From Thelonectria olida (Eukaryota; Ascomycota; Sordariomycetes; Hypocreales; Nectriaceae), in NCBI GenBank assembly GCA_020736575.1, contig JAGPYM010000010.1, forward strand, positions 186,001-250,000: 64,000 nucleotides of DNA, read 5' to 3'. Under the pieces are notes generated by a model that saw nothing but the letters and a program-made list of their open reading frames with translations, was not told where the DNA came from and made no database searches. Positions 1 to 10,865 of the stretch are shown piece after piece (position 1 is the stretch's first letter; each line of letters opens with the position of its first letter). Both the position numbers and the translations under genes were made by a program.

Positions 1-1342
1 ACACGGCCTCATGTCTCACACCGTGTCCGCGAGGGTCTACGCCTACCAGCCTACTCCCGAACGATGCGTATATCTTGTCGACACGCCCGGCTTCGATGAC
101 ACGTCTCGCTCCGACCACGAGGTGCTCAAAGAGGTGGCCTTTTACCTGTCGCAGATCTACCGAAACAACGTCCAACTTGCCGGCATCATTTATCTGCATC
201 GCATCACCGATAATCGGGTTTCGGGCACGGCACTCAAGAACTTGAATACTTTCAAGAAACTTTGCGGAGACGAAGCCTTTGGACACGTCATCTTGGCCAC
301 GTCCATGTGGAATGATACGCTGGATGAAATAGGCAACAAGCGAGAACAGGAGCTCATGACCACAGCCAAGTTTTGGGGCCATATGCATAAGAGCGGTAGC
401 CATGTCGCTCGATGGTTGGGCAACGAAGAGTCGGCAAAGACGATAATCCGTAGGATCATCGAGATCCACGACAGTACCGGCAATACCGTCCTTAAGATAC
501 AAGAGGAACTTGTCAACGGCAATCTGAGCCTCGACGAGACCGCGGCCGGCCAGGAGGTCCATAAAGAGATCGCAGCTGCCAAGGCACAGCTGCAAGAAGA
601 GATCAAAACACTGCGCGAGGCACAGGAACTGATGATGCGCGAATCCAACGAGACAATGGCCAAAGAGCTCGCCTTGCAACAGAAGGAGTTTGAGAAGCAG
701 CTCGCCTCCGCTGACGAGGCCCAGCAGTCGCTCAAAATCTCCATGCAGACCCTTCTCGAGCAAAAGACGGCCGAGTACGAGCGTCTGTTGTCGGGCGTTC
801 TCGAAGAGCAGCGCCGGCTCGCGGAGGAGCTGGAGAAAAAGCAGGCCGAGTTTGAGCGTGCACAGCGCGATCGGAGTGACGACGAAGAAACATTCCGCGA
901 GGCCCAGGAACACTTTGCCGCCGAGGTTGCATCTCTGAACAAGAAGATACAGGAACAAGAGCGGATTCAGGCCGAGGCCGAACGGCGGCGAGTCGTACAG
1001 GAAGAGACGCAGAAGGCGTTGGAGGAGGAGCGAAGGGCCAGGGCGGCAGAGGAGCAGCAGAGAGCACTAAACGAGGAGATGCAGTCCGTAAAGGAGCTAC
1101 GAGAGGAGCTGCAGAGACAACAGCGAGCGGAGGAGGAGGAGGCTGTGAGGAGAAGACAAGCGATGCAGGCTCAAATGGAGCAGCAGAGGAGGAGGAAGCA
1201 GCAGCAGAAGAGTGTTGTTGGGTTCCTCGGCGTCATGGCTGGCATTGGGACTGCGGCCGCGGGATTTGCGACATTGAATCCAGCTCTAGTGTCTATTGGG
1301 GCGGGCATGGCCAGCAGATCTGCCAGTTACGGAGATGTATGA
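1..1342 (+). CDS. 5'-truncated GTPase-like protein with long coiled coil
   Basis: The frame is open to the left edge of the window, so the gene begins outside it; the first ATG is at 11, but codons before it (H-G-L) are in frame and look like part of the switch I region. Seen: a G3 motif DTPGFDD about 24 residues after that ATG and a T-S-M-W stretch near residue 98, which occupies the place of the G4 motif in fungal AIG1/dynamin-like small GTPases. The P-loop is not in the window. Residues about 190-400 are a charged Glu/Gln/Arg-rich coiled coil, followed by a hydrophobic Gly/Ala-rich C-terminal segment (about 404-436) that could be a membrane hairpin. Fungal proteins of this architecture are often lineage-expanded and of unknown role. 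The GTPase call is a family inference; membrane association is inferred from hydrophobicity only. Confidence 0.8.
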   Translation, partial: HGLMSHTVSARVYAYQPTPERCVYLVDTPGFDDTSRSDHEVLKEVAFYLSQIYRNNVQLAGIIYLHRITDNRVSGTALKNLNTFKKLCGDEAFGHVILATSMWNDTLDEIGNKREQELMTTAKFWGHMHKSGSHVARWLGNEESAKTIIRRIIEIHDSTGNTVLKIQEELVNGNLSLDETAAGQEVHKEIAAAKAQLQEEIKTLREAQELMMRESNETMAKELALQQKEFEKQLASADEAQQSLKISMQTLLEQKTAEYERLLSGVLEEQRRLAEELEKKQAEFERAQRDRSDDEETFREAQEHFAAEVASLNKKIQEQERIQAEAERRRVVQEETQKALEEERRARAAEEQQRALNEEMQSVKELREELQRQQRAEEEEAVRRRQAMQAQMEQQRRRKQQQKSVVGFLGVMAGIGTAAAGFATLNPALVSIGAGMASRSASYGDV

Positions 1343-4300
1343 CAATATATACACGCATAGTCCAAGGAAAGGAAGCCCAATGGACTATTCGGCTTCATTC
1401 GAGGAAGAGGAAACGAAATGCCTTATTTTCTCTATGACTATGGCGCTAATCAAAACATGTCAATCCTTCTTCTTGCCCGTTAAAGTACTGTCGGAAGTCT
1501 CAGTCCATCTCAAAGAGTCCTAAAGCGGGAATAGCTGGATACAGCGTTCTGTTCAGATTAAACTACGCAAGCAGAGTCGTCAGGAGTTGTCAATGCTAGA
1601 ACCGTGCCAATGCCAGTCAGTAGTCGAAACGAGAGGACGGGAGGAACGAGGCCATCAGTATCAGCGACGATCTTCACGGTTCTGCTTTCGGTGAGGCAAT
1701 AGCCGTTGACGGAACTTTGCGTTAGATATCGCGGGAGAAGATCATGATTTGCTCGATTGCATGGAGACAGAATCTGTTTAAATAGTAAAGCAAACCAACT
1801 GTGCATATTCAGCACCTTGATTTAGAGAAATAATTTAATTCATTTTGGCCATTTATCTTACTTTATTTCACTAATACAGCTTTATCACTTCGTTGTTATT
1901 CCTCACTTGTGCGCATTCAGCATGGGGAAAATGCCTGGAACAGAACGGGCACGCTCTCGGCGGCAGCGATAATACTTCAGGAAAGATATTTAAATATCAT
2001 CCAGAGGCCAGATTCCAGTCTTTCCAATCGGCTCCTCCTATGACTTACTAACTAGTAGATTTAGCACAGCTTATTTATATCCCGAGTCACCCGCCGTCCG
2101 GAAGAATTCATCGGAAGAGGGCGTCGACTGTGAGACAATCCTCACTATGATGAGTGCAGCTTATCTACATACCTAGACATGGTCTCAGCTTGATTGGCCA
2201 GTCATGCTGGAAAGAGGACACCGAGACTGCTGAGAGACAGCAGCTGAGCAACAGAAACGCCCTGGTGTTGGGTCATCACCGGCCCTCGCTATGAAGATGA
2301 CAGGATTTAAGACAGAGGTTGACGCATTGCTTCGAGGCTTCAGGTCAATCCCTTGGAGTAACGCTGCTTGGGCTGGATCAAGCGGTTATCGGTGGGCCGG
2401 CAAATCTCACTTGCCACCTTTGATCGAGATCGAGCCGTTTAACACACGAGATTCTCCTCCCCCTGGACCAGCCACCTCAGCTGCGTGATTCGTCTCCCGT
2501 GTCCCACAGCTTCGCCGTAGCGTCGGCACTAAAAGACGAGCCGCCCCGTGGTCTGCAGCAGGTGCTAGTGAGGTCATGGCGACGAGGCGGCGGCAGGGGT
2601 GCTGATGCGCCAGCCACCATTTCTTCACTTGCTGTGTCTAGCCGGTGAGATCATTATCTTCCAAGAGCTAATAAATGAGACTCATCAATTCCAATCCATG
2701 ACTAACGATTCTAATGTTGTCAATGGGGGGGCTTGGGTCGACTAGCAAAGCGGCAGCAAGACCTTGTCCAAGCAACCCAACTGCAAATTTTCACTGTCAC
2801 CTGAAGTGCTTCGGTCGTACGCAAAGCAACGAGACCTTCCTCGAGGACGCTAGTTTCTCTCCGAATCGTCAAGGTCTCATCAGTCTTAGGCAGCTAAAAC
2901 CTGCAGCGTCGCCCGACGGCATCAGCCACTGCCGTGAATAAGCACAACTGACCAGCAACTCAGGTGATGAAGTGTGATGAAAAAGTGCAGTTGTCAGATC
3001 ACCACTTCACCAGTGTCGTAGTTGGAGTCGGTCTAGAAAAAAGCAATGTTCCGGCAGTTGAGCATGTGAGGTCAGGCAACGGCACATGAGCCAACTAACC
3101 TGAAGATGGGCAAGTCAGGTCAGGAATGGATGTCCTGTAGTTTTCTTTACGTTTTGCGGCGAAGCCGGTAGTATTCAATGAGTAAATTGAGCGTGTCTAG
3201 TCCCGTTGCGGCAGGCTGTACTCATCTTCCCCATGGCCCTGTATCTAGATCGGATGCCGTGACATGCAGGCACAATCAGTCGATGATACGTCTGTTTTCT
3301 AGACCGATTCCATTCAAGGAAGTTCAGTAAGGGTAAAAATTTTTCCCATGTTGAGTTCTTCGTGAATGAGCACTTGATGCTGCTCACTGCCACTCCTCCT
3401 ATTAGACATCCGCCCAACGGCCAGCATGCAGGACAGCCAAAAGAGTCGAGATTGACTAATTTTTTAAGGTGACGGAACTCATCCGAAATATTATTTCTAA
3501 TGAGATGAGAATCGGCATTCCGATTGGTTCGACAATCGGAAAGTCGAGCCTCCGAAAGTGAGGCTTCTCGGGAACTCATGTGAATTAACGCCACTGGTCG
3601 CAAAACGAGCCAACAACGCACCAAAACAATGCACCAAAACAATGCACCAAAACAATCGCCCAGCATGAATTACGAGACATTTCGTCAACCATGCGCCGAA
3701 TACTGTAGAAGAAGCTCTTCTGATTGGATGTGCGCAACCCCATCAAAAGACAAAGTGGTCGTCTGAGCGCCGTGGAGTTTCGGCAAGCTAACCGAAGATT
3801 TACTCTAACAAGAGCTTGACGTCACGATGTGTGGACGATGGTTCCAAAAGAATCCGGGGCTCGTATATGCGTATGCAGAAGAGTTTTAAGTGCATGTTGG
3901 TTTTGGGGCTAAGTCAGAGGAAAAGAAAGCAGTCTTCGTCTTGCCTTCATTCCAAGCAGGTTGGTCTAAGTTATGGAGGGTCCTTGTGGTCGTGGCAGAA
4001 GCTGTGAGAGCACTTCAATTAAGCTTAGGCTCTGCTCGTATTCGATTTCTCGATCCCCATCTCAATTTTAGGATCCTTTGAAAGCTGAAAAGGAATGGAA
4101 TGTGGCGAAGAGCTAGGTAGTTATGCAGATGCTCGGGCGATCGACCGATGACCCGTCGGCAGCGCATGAGACAATTAACGACAGTTGCAGCAGGAAGAAT
4201 AAACAGTGCGACCACGTGCGTCTACCTGGGATACACAAGTAACCTTATTTCACAGTCGACAAGGGTACCAAGAGTATTGTACATCCCTATTTTCAGCCGG

Positions 4301-4710
4301 AGCGAAGGCGTTTGGGCGTCGCACTCTCACAACCGGAGGCTTCTCACTCGTCATGACGTCAAGGCCGCTACTCAACTACAATGGATGGAATGACAGACCG
4401 CGAGACACGCCCTAAAATAGAAACCTTTTAACATTTCAGTGGCAGCTGAACCGTCTGGGGCGTCGTCGTCGGGCTAACTAGAGGGCGTTTCCCCCGTATG
4501 CTTACTATTAAGCAAGCTGGGCGGGGAACATTCCACTTTCCGGCATTGCCTCACATTGATTGCGAGAGGCTCCTTTTTCCTACATGATCAAATGCAATGT
4601 TTCCACAAGTCCTCCGCGCTTGGGCGTCTGTCAGCTTATTGTGTGTGCATTATGACATGTCTCAGAGGTGAATCGCTGGAATGGGCGACCGAAAGTTCCT
4701 CGTGAGTTGG
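1343..4710. other. gene-poor interval, 3.4 kb
   Basis: Only short open frames without recognisable domains, signal peptides or splice-linked partners occur here. It contains a small 13-bp triple repeat (listed separately). I see no transposon open frame or inverted terminal repeats. Confidence 0.6.
3618..3656. repeat. 13-bp tandem repeat, three copies
   Basis: The unit gcaccaaaacaat is repeated three times without mismatch (3618-3630, 3631-3643, 3644-3656). Nothing else ties it to a function. Confidence 0.9.
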
Positions 4711-4717
4711 TATAAAT
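4711..4717 (+). promoter_or_regulatory. TATA box of the 18-cysteine secreted protein gene
   Basis: TATAAAT lies 109 bp before the ATG at 4820, a normal distance for a strongly transcribed fungal secreted-protein gene. The leader between them is C/A-rich with CTCA-type motifs. Confidence 0.6.
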
Positions 4718-4819
4718 GGCCCCGTCGCCGCCTTCACGACGACGACACTCTATAAACATCTACAGTCTTCTATCTACTGCCATTCCTCAGTCAACTCACT
4801 CCATTCAACTCAATTCACA

Positions 4820-5275
4820 ATGCTTCTCAAGAACATCATCGTCCTGGCCGCTCTGGGCCTCGCCTCTCTCGTCGCAGCCGACGAGTCGTCCGAGGACAGC
4901 ATCGGCCGCCCATGCGGCTTCAAGATCGCTCTCTGCCCCGAGGACCAGAAATGCGTACCAAACTCGCCAAAGTGCAAAAATATCAACAAATGCCCTGGCA
5001 CATGCCAGTGGAAGAACCAGTACAAGTCCTGCGGCGGCTTCCGAGTCAAGCCCGTCAACTGCCCCGAGGGCTACGAGTGCAAGGACGATCCTCGCCTTCC
5101 GTCAAGCTGCGGCATGGCATGCGACAGGCCCGGCATCTGTCTTCCCACGGGGCTGCGAAACTGCGGTGGCTTCGCGGGCTTGGAGTGTCCGTACGGCCTT
5201 TACTGTTATGATCAACCAAACGATGGGTGCGATCCCAAGAAGGGAGGTGCAGACTGCTTTGGCGTCTGTATTTAA
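4820..5275 (+). CDS. small secreted cysteine-rich protein, three six-cysteine modules
   Basis: A 151-residue protein with a clear signal peptide (hydrophobic 5-20, A-A cleavage site before D21). The mature part has 18 cysteines in three modules of six: 32-39-45-52-58-62, 71-81-87-97-101-107 and 115-123-129-137-146-150. Modules 2 and 3 start C-G-G-F, and all three have a C-P-x(3/4)-C core, so the protein arose by internal triplication. It is intronless with a TATA box. Even cysteine number per module predicts three disulfides in each and extracellular stability. This is the profile of fungal secreted cysteine-rich proteins (candidate effectors or wall-associated proteins), but I recognise no characterised family and assign no activity. 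Confidence 0.85.
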   Translation: MLLKNIIVLAALGLASLVAADESSEDSIGRPCGFKIALCPEDQKCVPNSPKCKNINKCPGTCQWKNQYKSCGGFRVKPVNCPEGYECKDDPRLPSSCGMACDRPGICLPTGLRNCGGFAGLECPYGLYCYDQPNDGCDPKKGGADCFGVCI

Positions 5276-5930
5276 GCGTCTCGAAGAAAATGGGAAGCGA
5301 TTACTAGCCGGGGGAAAATGCATAGGAAATTGTCTAGTCAGCTGAAAATAAATGAATGCGTCATGTATGTCATCCAATAGTGACAAAAGTTCCCAAGCAT
5401 GTCAGACTTGCAAGGAAAGGAAGCAAGGAGTGCGTTGTTTGCATGTACGTGATCCAGCCACATTGTAGTTACACCCGTCCTAATGCACTCACTCGTTCAA
5501 TGAGAGGAATGGCGGTTGGATTATAGCACAAGATCTCTGACTTAAATACCTATGTACAAGCTCTGGGTTATCCTTCTCTCCGTTTGCTCGTAAATCTGAC
5601 ATGCAAGGTTCATCTCGGCTTGGTGTCGCACAGTTAAGAAACAGTTTCTGATGAAGGCATTCAACAAATACATCAACACCAACCGACTGATCAGACAATG
5701 CCACATTTCTATAATCAATTTCTCTACTTGCGACAACGGCATAGTGAAAACTCTTTAGCAAGGCCTCATATGGCCAACTTGGGACCATAGTCCCAGCCAT
5801 CTCCGATTCACAACTCCTCTCGCCCATGAACTGGGCATAGCATCACTCAATCACCACTCAATCACACACGCCTTAACCCTCGCAGGCTACAAACCGTCTT
5901 TCTCATTCTCAAACCTCCAACACTATACAT
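5276..5930. other. intergenic between convergent genes
   Basis: This holds the 3' flanks of the secreted protein gene (+) and the carboxylesterase gene (-). Short open frames here have no recognisable features. Confidence 0.6.
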
Positions 5931-7746
5931 TTATCTATCATACTGATCCAAACTAGCATCATTAATCAGCGCAATGCCCTCCACCCTCCAGTTATCCAAT
6001 TCCACAGAGCTCGTCACATTTCCGTTGTACAAGAAGTTCTTCGGCGCTTCGTTGCGTTTTCTCGTCGCGTACCTTGGCCAAGCTGGAACTACTTTCCCCA
6101 GAGTCGACATGGACGTCTCGCGTCCCTTCCAGCCATTTGGATCACCCGTCGCAACGAACTTGACCCAGTCGCCCGACATCAACCTTGCCAGATCCCTGTA
6201 TGACTCTGCAAGGCCTTGGAACGGCGGTTTCCGGACAGGCATGTATCCCACACCTTCGAGGTTGAGCATGGCGAAAGCGACTTCGACGAAATGGGTGGCG
6301 CCATCGAGATATGTAGCCCACGCAGGTATGGCGTTGAACCGGTACGAGTACGCTGGGAGGTTGTGCTTGGCCCAGACCTGGGCTGTGAGTCGGCGCGAGG
6401 CCACCATGAACTTATCGCCGTAGTAAGTCGCAACACGACGGTACTGAGTCCCATAGTCCGAGGGGGGGTTCCAATTGGGAGCCAGGTTGGGCAGGATGGC
6501 TTCATTGGACTTGTCTGGATACGCCTCGAGAATCTTGGTGACAAAGTCTGCATCCAACGAACTTTCCAGGTTCGCTCGGAACCCGGCCGTCGTGTTGATT
6601 CCCTTTGGCGCAAAGGATGTCCCCTCGTCGGTGTTTGCGCCCACGATAATAGGCACCTTGACAAAGCTCCCATCGGCCAGTTGCTCGGAGGAGTGGCGCG
6701 CCACGAAATCGCCGTCAATCTTTGGCCACCATGACCCCGATAGGGCGGTTGTGTTGATGACGGCGTTGAGCGATTCGAAAGGAAGCTTCCGCAGGCAACC
6801 AAGTGCACCCGAAGTCGTGTCGCATCCAGTTTGCTTGAGTAAGGAGCCGTATAGCTCATCGGAGAGGGCAGATTCGCCGTTAAGCGCCACGGGACCGCCG
6901 CTCTCCATGACGGCACCGCGGAAGAGATGGTCGTTCCGCCCATTGAAGGCAAGGATCTGGGCACCGACCGACGCTCCTCCGGCGCTCTGCCCCCAAAGAG
7001 TCACCTTTTTCGGATCGCCACCAAAAGCAGCGATATTCTCTTGGATCCAATGAAGCGACAACCTTTGGTCGCGGAGGCCCATGTTGGACTCGCCACTGCC
7101 GAAAAGCTCCTTGGAGTTGAGGAAGCCCCAGGCGCTGAGACGATAGTTGATGCTGACGCCGATGATGGGATGCCCGATTTGCACCGAACGCTCGACGATG
7201 AAGGAAAGGTTGTAGCGCAGGTCTGAGCCGCCTCCTTGGGTGAATGCTCCCCCGTGGATCCAGACAGCTACAGGGAGTTTCTTGTTCTCGTAGCCCGAGG
7301 GTCGAATGACGTTGAGATATAGACAATCCTTTGAGCGGTAAGCTAAGTGACGGCGACGAGCTTTCCAGGAGAGCGACTTACCTCGCTTACTTCATAACCC
7401 ATCTGAGATGCCTTTTCTTCCCCGTTAGCTCATGAATCGATGCAGCTATCTCCTGACTCACTCCATAGCCCACGCATTCTGGCGACAGCTGGTCGACCTT
7501 GTGAGCACCAGCCCAGGACTCGTTCAACGATCGAGGGTTGCGAAATCGCAAATCCCCCACGGGAGGCAGCGCATACGGGACGCCAAGGAAGAAATCTTGA
7601 TTATATCCATTGGAATGGACACCCTCGTAGGTGCCGTTCTTGATCTTTACACGGGGAGTCTTGTTCGAGGGCCCGCGTGCTGACGTCGATTGGATTGCGA
7701 AAGCAGTCGCACTGAGGAGAGATATTGTTATTAAGAAAGGCAACAT
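5931..7746 (-). CDS. secreted type-B carboxylesterase / lipase (alpha/beta hydrolase)
   Basis: Three exons on the minus strand: 7746-7462, 7402-7382 and 7328-5931, giving 567 residues, the usual size for fungal carboxylesterase type B. Both introns are GT-AG (59 and 53 nt); the middle exon is only 21 nt (codes M-G-Y-E-V-S-E) and restores the conserved S-E-D-C-L-Y-L-N block. The ATG at 7746 starts a signal peptide; an upstream in-frame TTG is not a likely start. Seen: oxyanion-hole H-G-G-A, nucleophile motif G-Q-S-A-G (Ser about 217), acid in N-T-D-E-G (Glu about 337) and the His in G-A-T-H-F (about 448), a complete catalytic triad. It should hydrolyse carboxylic ester substrates outside the cell; the actual substrate cannot be read from sequence. 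Confidence 0.92.
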
Positions 7747-7782
7747 TGTTACTGGGGTGACATTTCTCAACTACGTGTTAAA

Positions 7783-7801
7783 TTTTTTTTTTTTTTTTTT
7801 T
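7783..7801. repeat. poly-T tract (poly-A on the carboxylesterase strand)
   Basis: Nineteen consecutive T on the plus strand, ending 37 bp upstream of the carboxylesterase ATG. It would be a poly-dA promoter or leader element for that gene; length may be unreliable because of sequencing slippage. Confidence 0.85.
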
Positions 7802-8683
7802 CACCGTGGTTCACAGTTCGTTTAATAAGGTAGACAGCATCGCTAAGAACAATGGCGAAAGATCTCCAGTCACCAAGCTGGTAATTCTTTTCCCGCCCCA
7901 GACCGCAGTTCACGTTTTGCTCGCCGAGGTAATTCACAGTGTGAAGCCCAGCAAGGTCTTTTGGTCCCAAACTAGAAGTCGGCGCCTTTCTCGTAAGATG
8001 AGGGATCGGCGAACATGGTAAAATTGGTAAAAACGCGGGGTTTGCGCAGGGAAGAGCCCGGACTTACAGAACACAGGATGAACAATCTTCCCAGTTCGTT
8101 GAAGACTTGCAAGGGTTCTGAGCATGGTAGGAGAGGCGACTCGTTCAAATCACTCAGATGTTGGTTTTGCAAGTGGCCATGTGTCGTACGACAACTAGAA
8201 CAGCTCAATTCCCGGCGACCTAGTTGCAAGGCGAGTCCCTTTGAGGCTCGCTTTGTGTTATTGATGAAGTATTTACGAACAAGGTGGACTTACGTCTATA
8301 GCTCGTAAAGGCTTGGAACAGTCACATTACATTACGTCTAGATTTATACATGCTCACGCGCGACAAGGCGCCTCTGTCTATGACGGCGTTTTCTCTAAAT
8401 CGCAAAATACAGGTATTAGCGTGGAATCTCTGCTGTAGCGAGACGTGTACTGGCGAGTGGTGTGTCATACAAAAGCTCGTGGAGTTTCAAGTGCCAGGCT
8501 TATAATTATATAAAACGCAGATAGAAGACCCCATCTCTATATACTTGTTCAGTCTCGCTTGCCCTTGTCATTAGAATTGGGCTTATAGGGAGAATGTTCG
8601 CAATTCGGACAATACACCAAGCACAAGTGCGCTTCAACCATTACCTACTGACCCATCCCCTTAAAGCATGGATGTTTCTGTCC
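7802..8683. other. intergenic, promoter side of the carboxylesterase and 3' side of the Kelch gene
   Basis: No supported gene. The short open frames on both strands lack recognisable domains. Confidence 0.55.
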
Positions 8684-10856
8684 TCAGTGTGGTCCCAAGT
8701 GCTCATCCGGCGTCAAGCTAGGTGCGGGAGCGGGAGAATAGCCATGAGATGACACGCCGATAGGTGACACGGCGGCTTTGTCGTCAACGCTCTGCTGGGG
8801 TAGCTCGCTGGCGACAAACATGGTATCGTCTTGGTGCGCGGGGAGCTCAGACGGCACCAGCGGCGGTGCCAGTGGCGGCGGTGTCACCAACGGCGGCGGC
8901 GTCAGCAGCGGCGAGCTTACGGGATCGGAGCCCATTCCCCAGTGTCCCATGGACGCGTGCGGGCTGGCCAAGTTCGGAGGCCCGGCCGTGCTGCCATCAA
9001 AGTACGACTGCTGCGGCTGCATCATCTGGGCCTGGCGCCGCTCCTCTCGACGCTGGACAACCCGCCGTCCGATGCAGAACCACGCAAGCAGCACGAGCCC
9101 GAGCCCCACGGCGCTGCCGATAGCGATGCCGACAATGGCGCCAGTCGAGAGCCCCGATCTTGGAGAGGTCGACGGCGAGCTGGTCGCGGCGCTGACGTTG
9201 CGGGTTGGAACGCGCTCCGGAATCGACGGCCTCCGGTGCAACAGGTCCTGGAGAGGCTTGTTGCCCGAGTCGAATCCGGCCTTGGGTCCCGCGAGTGTCG
9301 CGCCACCGTACTTGTTGCCACCAACGACGCTATAGACATCGATGGGGACGACGTTGCTGGTGATGTTTGGGTTGTACAGTTCCCAGTACGTCTCGTTATC
9401 GCCGGCGTTCTGGCTCGTCCCCGTCCAGAAGTTGTGCATCGCCCATGCATCAGGCTCGAGGTCGCAGCCATCGCGGTCCGTGTACGTGCCGCCAATGACG
9501 AACATCTGCGACATCGACTTGACCATGTTGCAGGAGCCGCTGTAGTGGTCGTATTCTGGGGGCAGTGTGGCGTTTCCGTGGTGGTCGGGGTAGGCCTTCA
9601 CCCATATAAACGAAGGGATGGTCAAGATGTAGATATCGTTGAACGAAGTCGTGTTTACAACCGGAGGCGGCACACTCAGGCCTCCCCAGAGGTAGCTGTT
9701 TTTGTTTCAGCACTGCGCTTGTGTTATCGAGAATAGCGCAGAACTTACATGTTGAAGCTTGATTTATCGGGTGCCCAGGCCACGTCCATGCAGAACTGAC
9801 GTCTGTTTTGTGGTATCTCTCCTGTTGTCTTCTGAGTCGACCATGAGTTTCCCTACGCATCAAACACAAAGATCTCGTCGAATGGTTGGGGAGCTATCGT
9901 GCCATTCTCGTAAGGAGTGAGAATGCCCCCCATATAAACAAGCAGCCCTTGGGGGTCGCCAGCTGGGATCCATACCATCGCACCTTCGGCTCTCGGGTGT
10001 TTGTCCAGACTGGCTGCCGGGCTGAATTTTCCTGTATCGTAGGCGTACGAGTAGAAATTCGAGCTCATTGTCCGCGGTTGAGTCCATCCACTCATCGAGG
10101 CGTTGCTTATCCATCCTCCAAGGTAGTAGCCCATACCGGTCTCTGACACGCCGACTCCGGCGCCATACGAGGCAATCTTTGGCGGGGGAGTTAGGCCAGG
10201 CGCTCCAAAGTCATCCCACTTGTCGTTGAGAATATCGTAGCTTAGAAGGCTATAGGGCTCCTGTGAAAAACCGCTATTCCACTTGCCGCCGTAGAGGTAG
10301 AATCGCTTATTGACGTTATCGCCCCATAGAGTCCCGCCATGTACAGTCGGAATGCTACCAGATCAGTCAGTATAGCCTTCCAATTGATAGACCTTGCGTC
10401 TGGTGTCATGGTGCAGATCCGGCTTATGCATAGCGACACAATTCGGACTTCGAGGGCTGACTTGCCTATCGTTTTTGCTTAAGCTGATGTTCAAGTCAGG
10501 CCAGAGTGCGTTGTTTATGCACACAAGCTTGTTGAGATCGTGATATGCTAGCCAAGTATCTTAACTGGCGGGTTAGCTAAGGTCTCGTCACTCGATTCAA
10601 TTCTCGTTGAAGGCAATGCCACTCCCTGTCGAGCTAACTTACTCGAGTTGTTCGCGTGGGTTTCTTGAAAATCGTCAAAGTTCACCCAGCCACCATCGAT
10701 ATACAGCTTGTCGTCGATGACGGTCGTCTGGTGGGCGAATCTCCGACAGAAGTCGTCCTTGGGGTTTTTGGCAGTAACCCAATGGACAGAGAACGACAAT
10801 AGCAGTGCCAACAGCGGCTGTTTTCGGCGGCTCAGCTGTGAGTGAGGACGGATCAT
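8684..10856 (-). pseudogene. Kelch-repeat single-pass membrane protein, frame broken by an in-frame TAG
   Basis: Four exons: 10856-10643, 10547-10466, 10354-9749 and 9695-8684 (637 residues if the stop is ignored; an alternative ATG lies three codons upstream at 10865). Seen: N-terminal signal peptide, repeated G-G and aromatic Kelch-type motifs such as Y-L-Y-G-G, Y-Y-L-G-G-W, Y-L-W-G-G, F-V-I-G-G-T, one hydrophobic helix after a Ser/Thr-rich stretch, a basic R-R-V-V-Q-R-R stop-transfer, and a Pro-rich cytoplasmic tail. This is the architecture of fungal Kelch/galactose-oxidase-like surface proteins. The second intron appears to be GC-AG. The frame is interrupted by TAG at 9855-9853, after residue 265, in the middle of a Kelch blade; coding resumes in the same frame directly after it. 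It is therefore either a recent pseudogene, a base error, or a gene with an unusual 54-nt intron there. Confidence 0.75.
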
Positions 10857-10865
10857 GGTTGACAT

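Noticed and set aside
190..942. 250-codon minus-strand open frame
   Set aside because: It is antisense to the coiled-coil GTPase; Ser/Arg/Cys-rich composition is what the reverse of Glu/Leu codons gives.
3618..3656. 13-bp triple repeat as a mobile-element footprint or CRISPR-like array
   Set aside because: Copies are directly adjacent without spacers; simple tandem repeat only.
8831..9736. 301-codon plus-strand open frame
   Set aside because: Antisense to the Kelch gene; Arg/Val-rich low-complexity translation with no motif.
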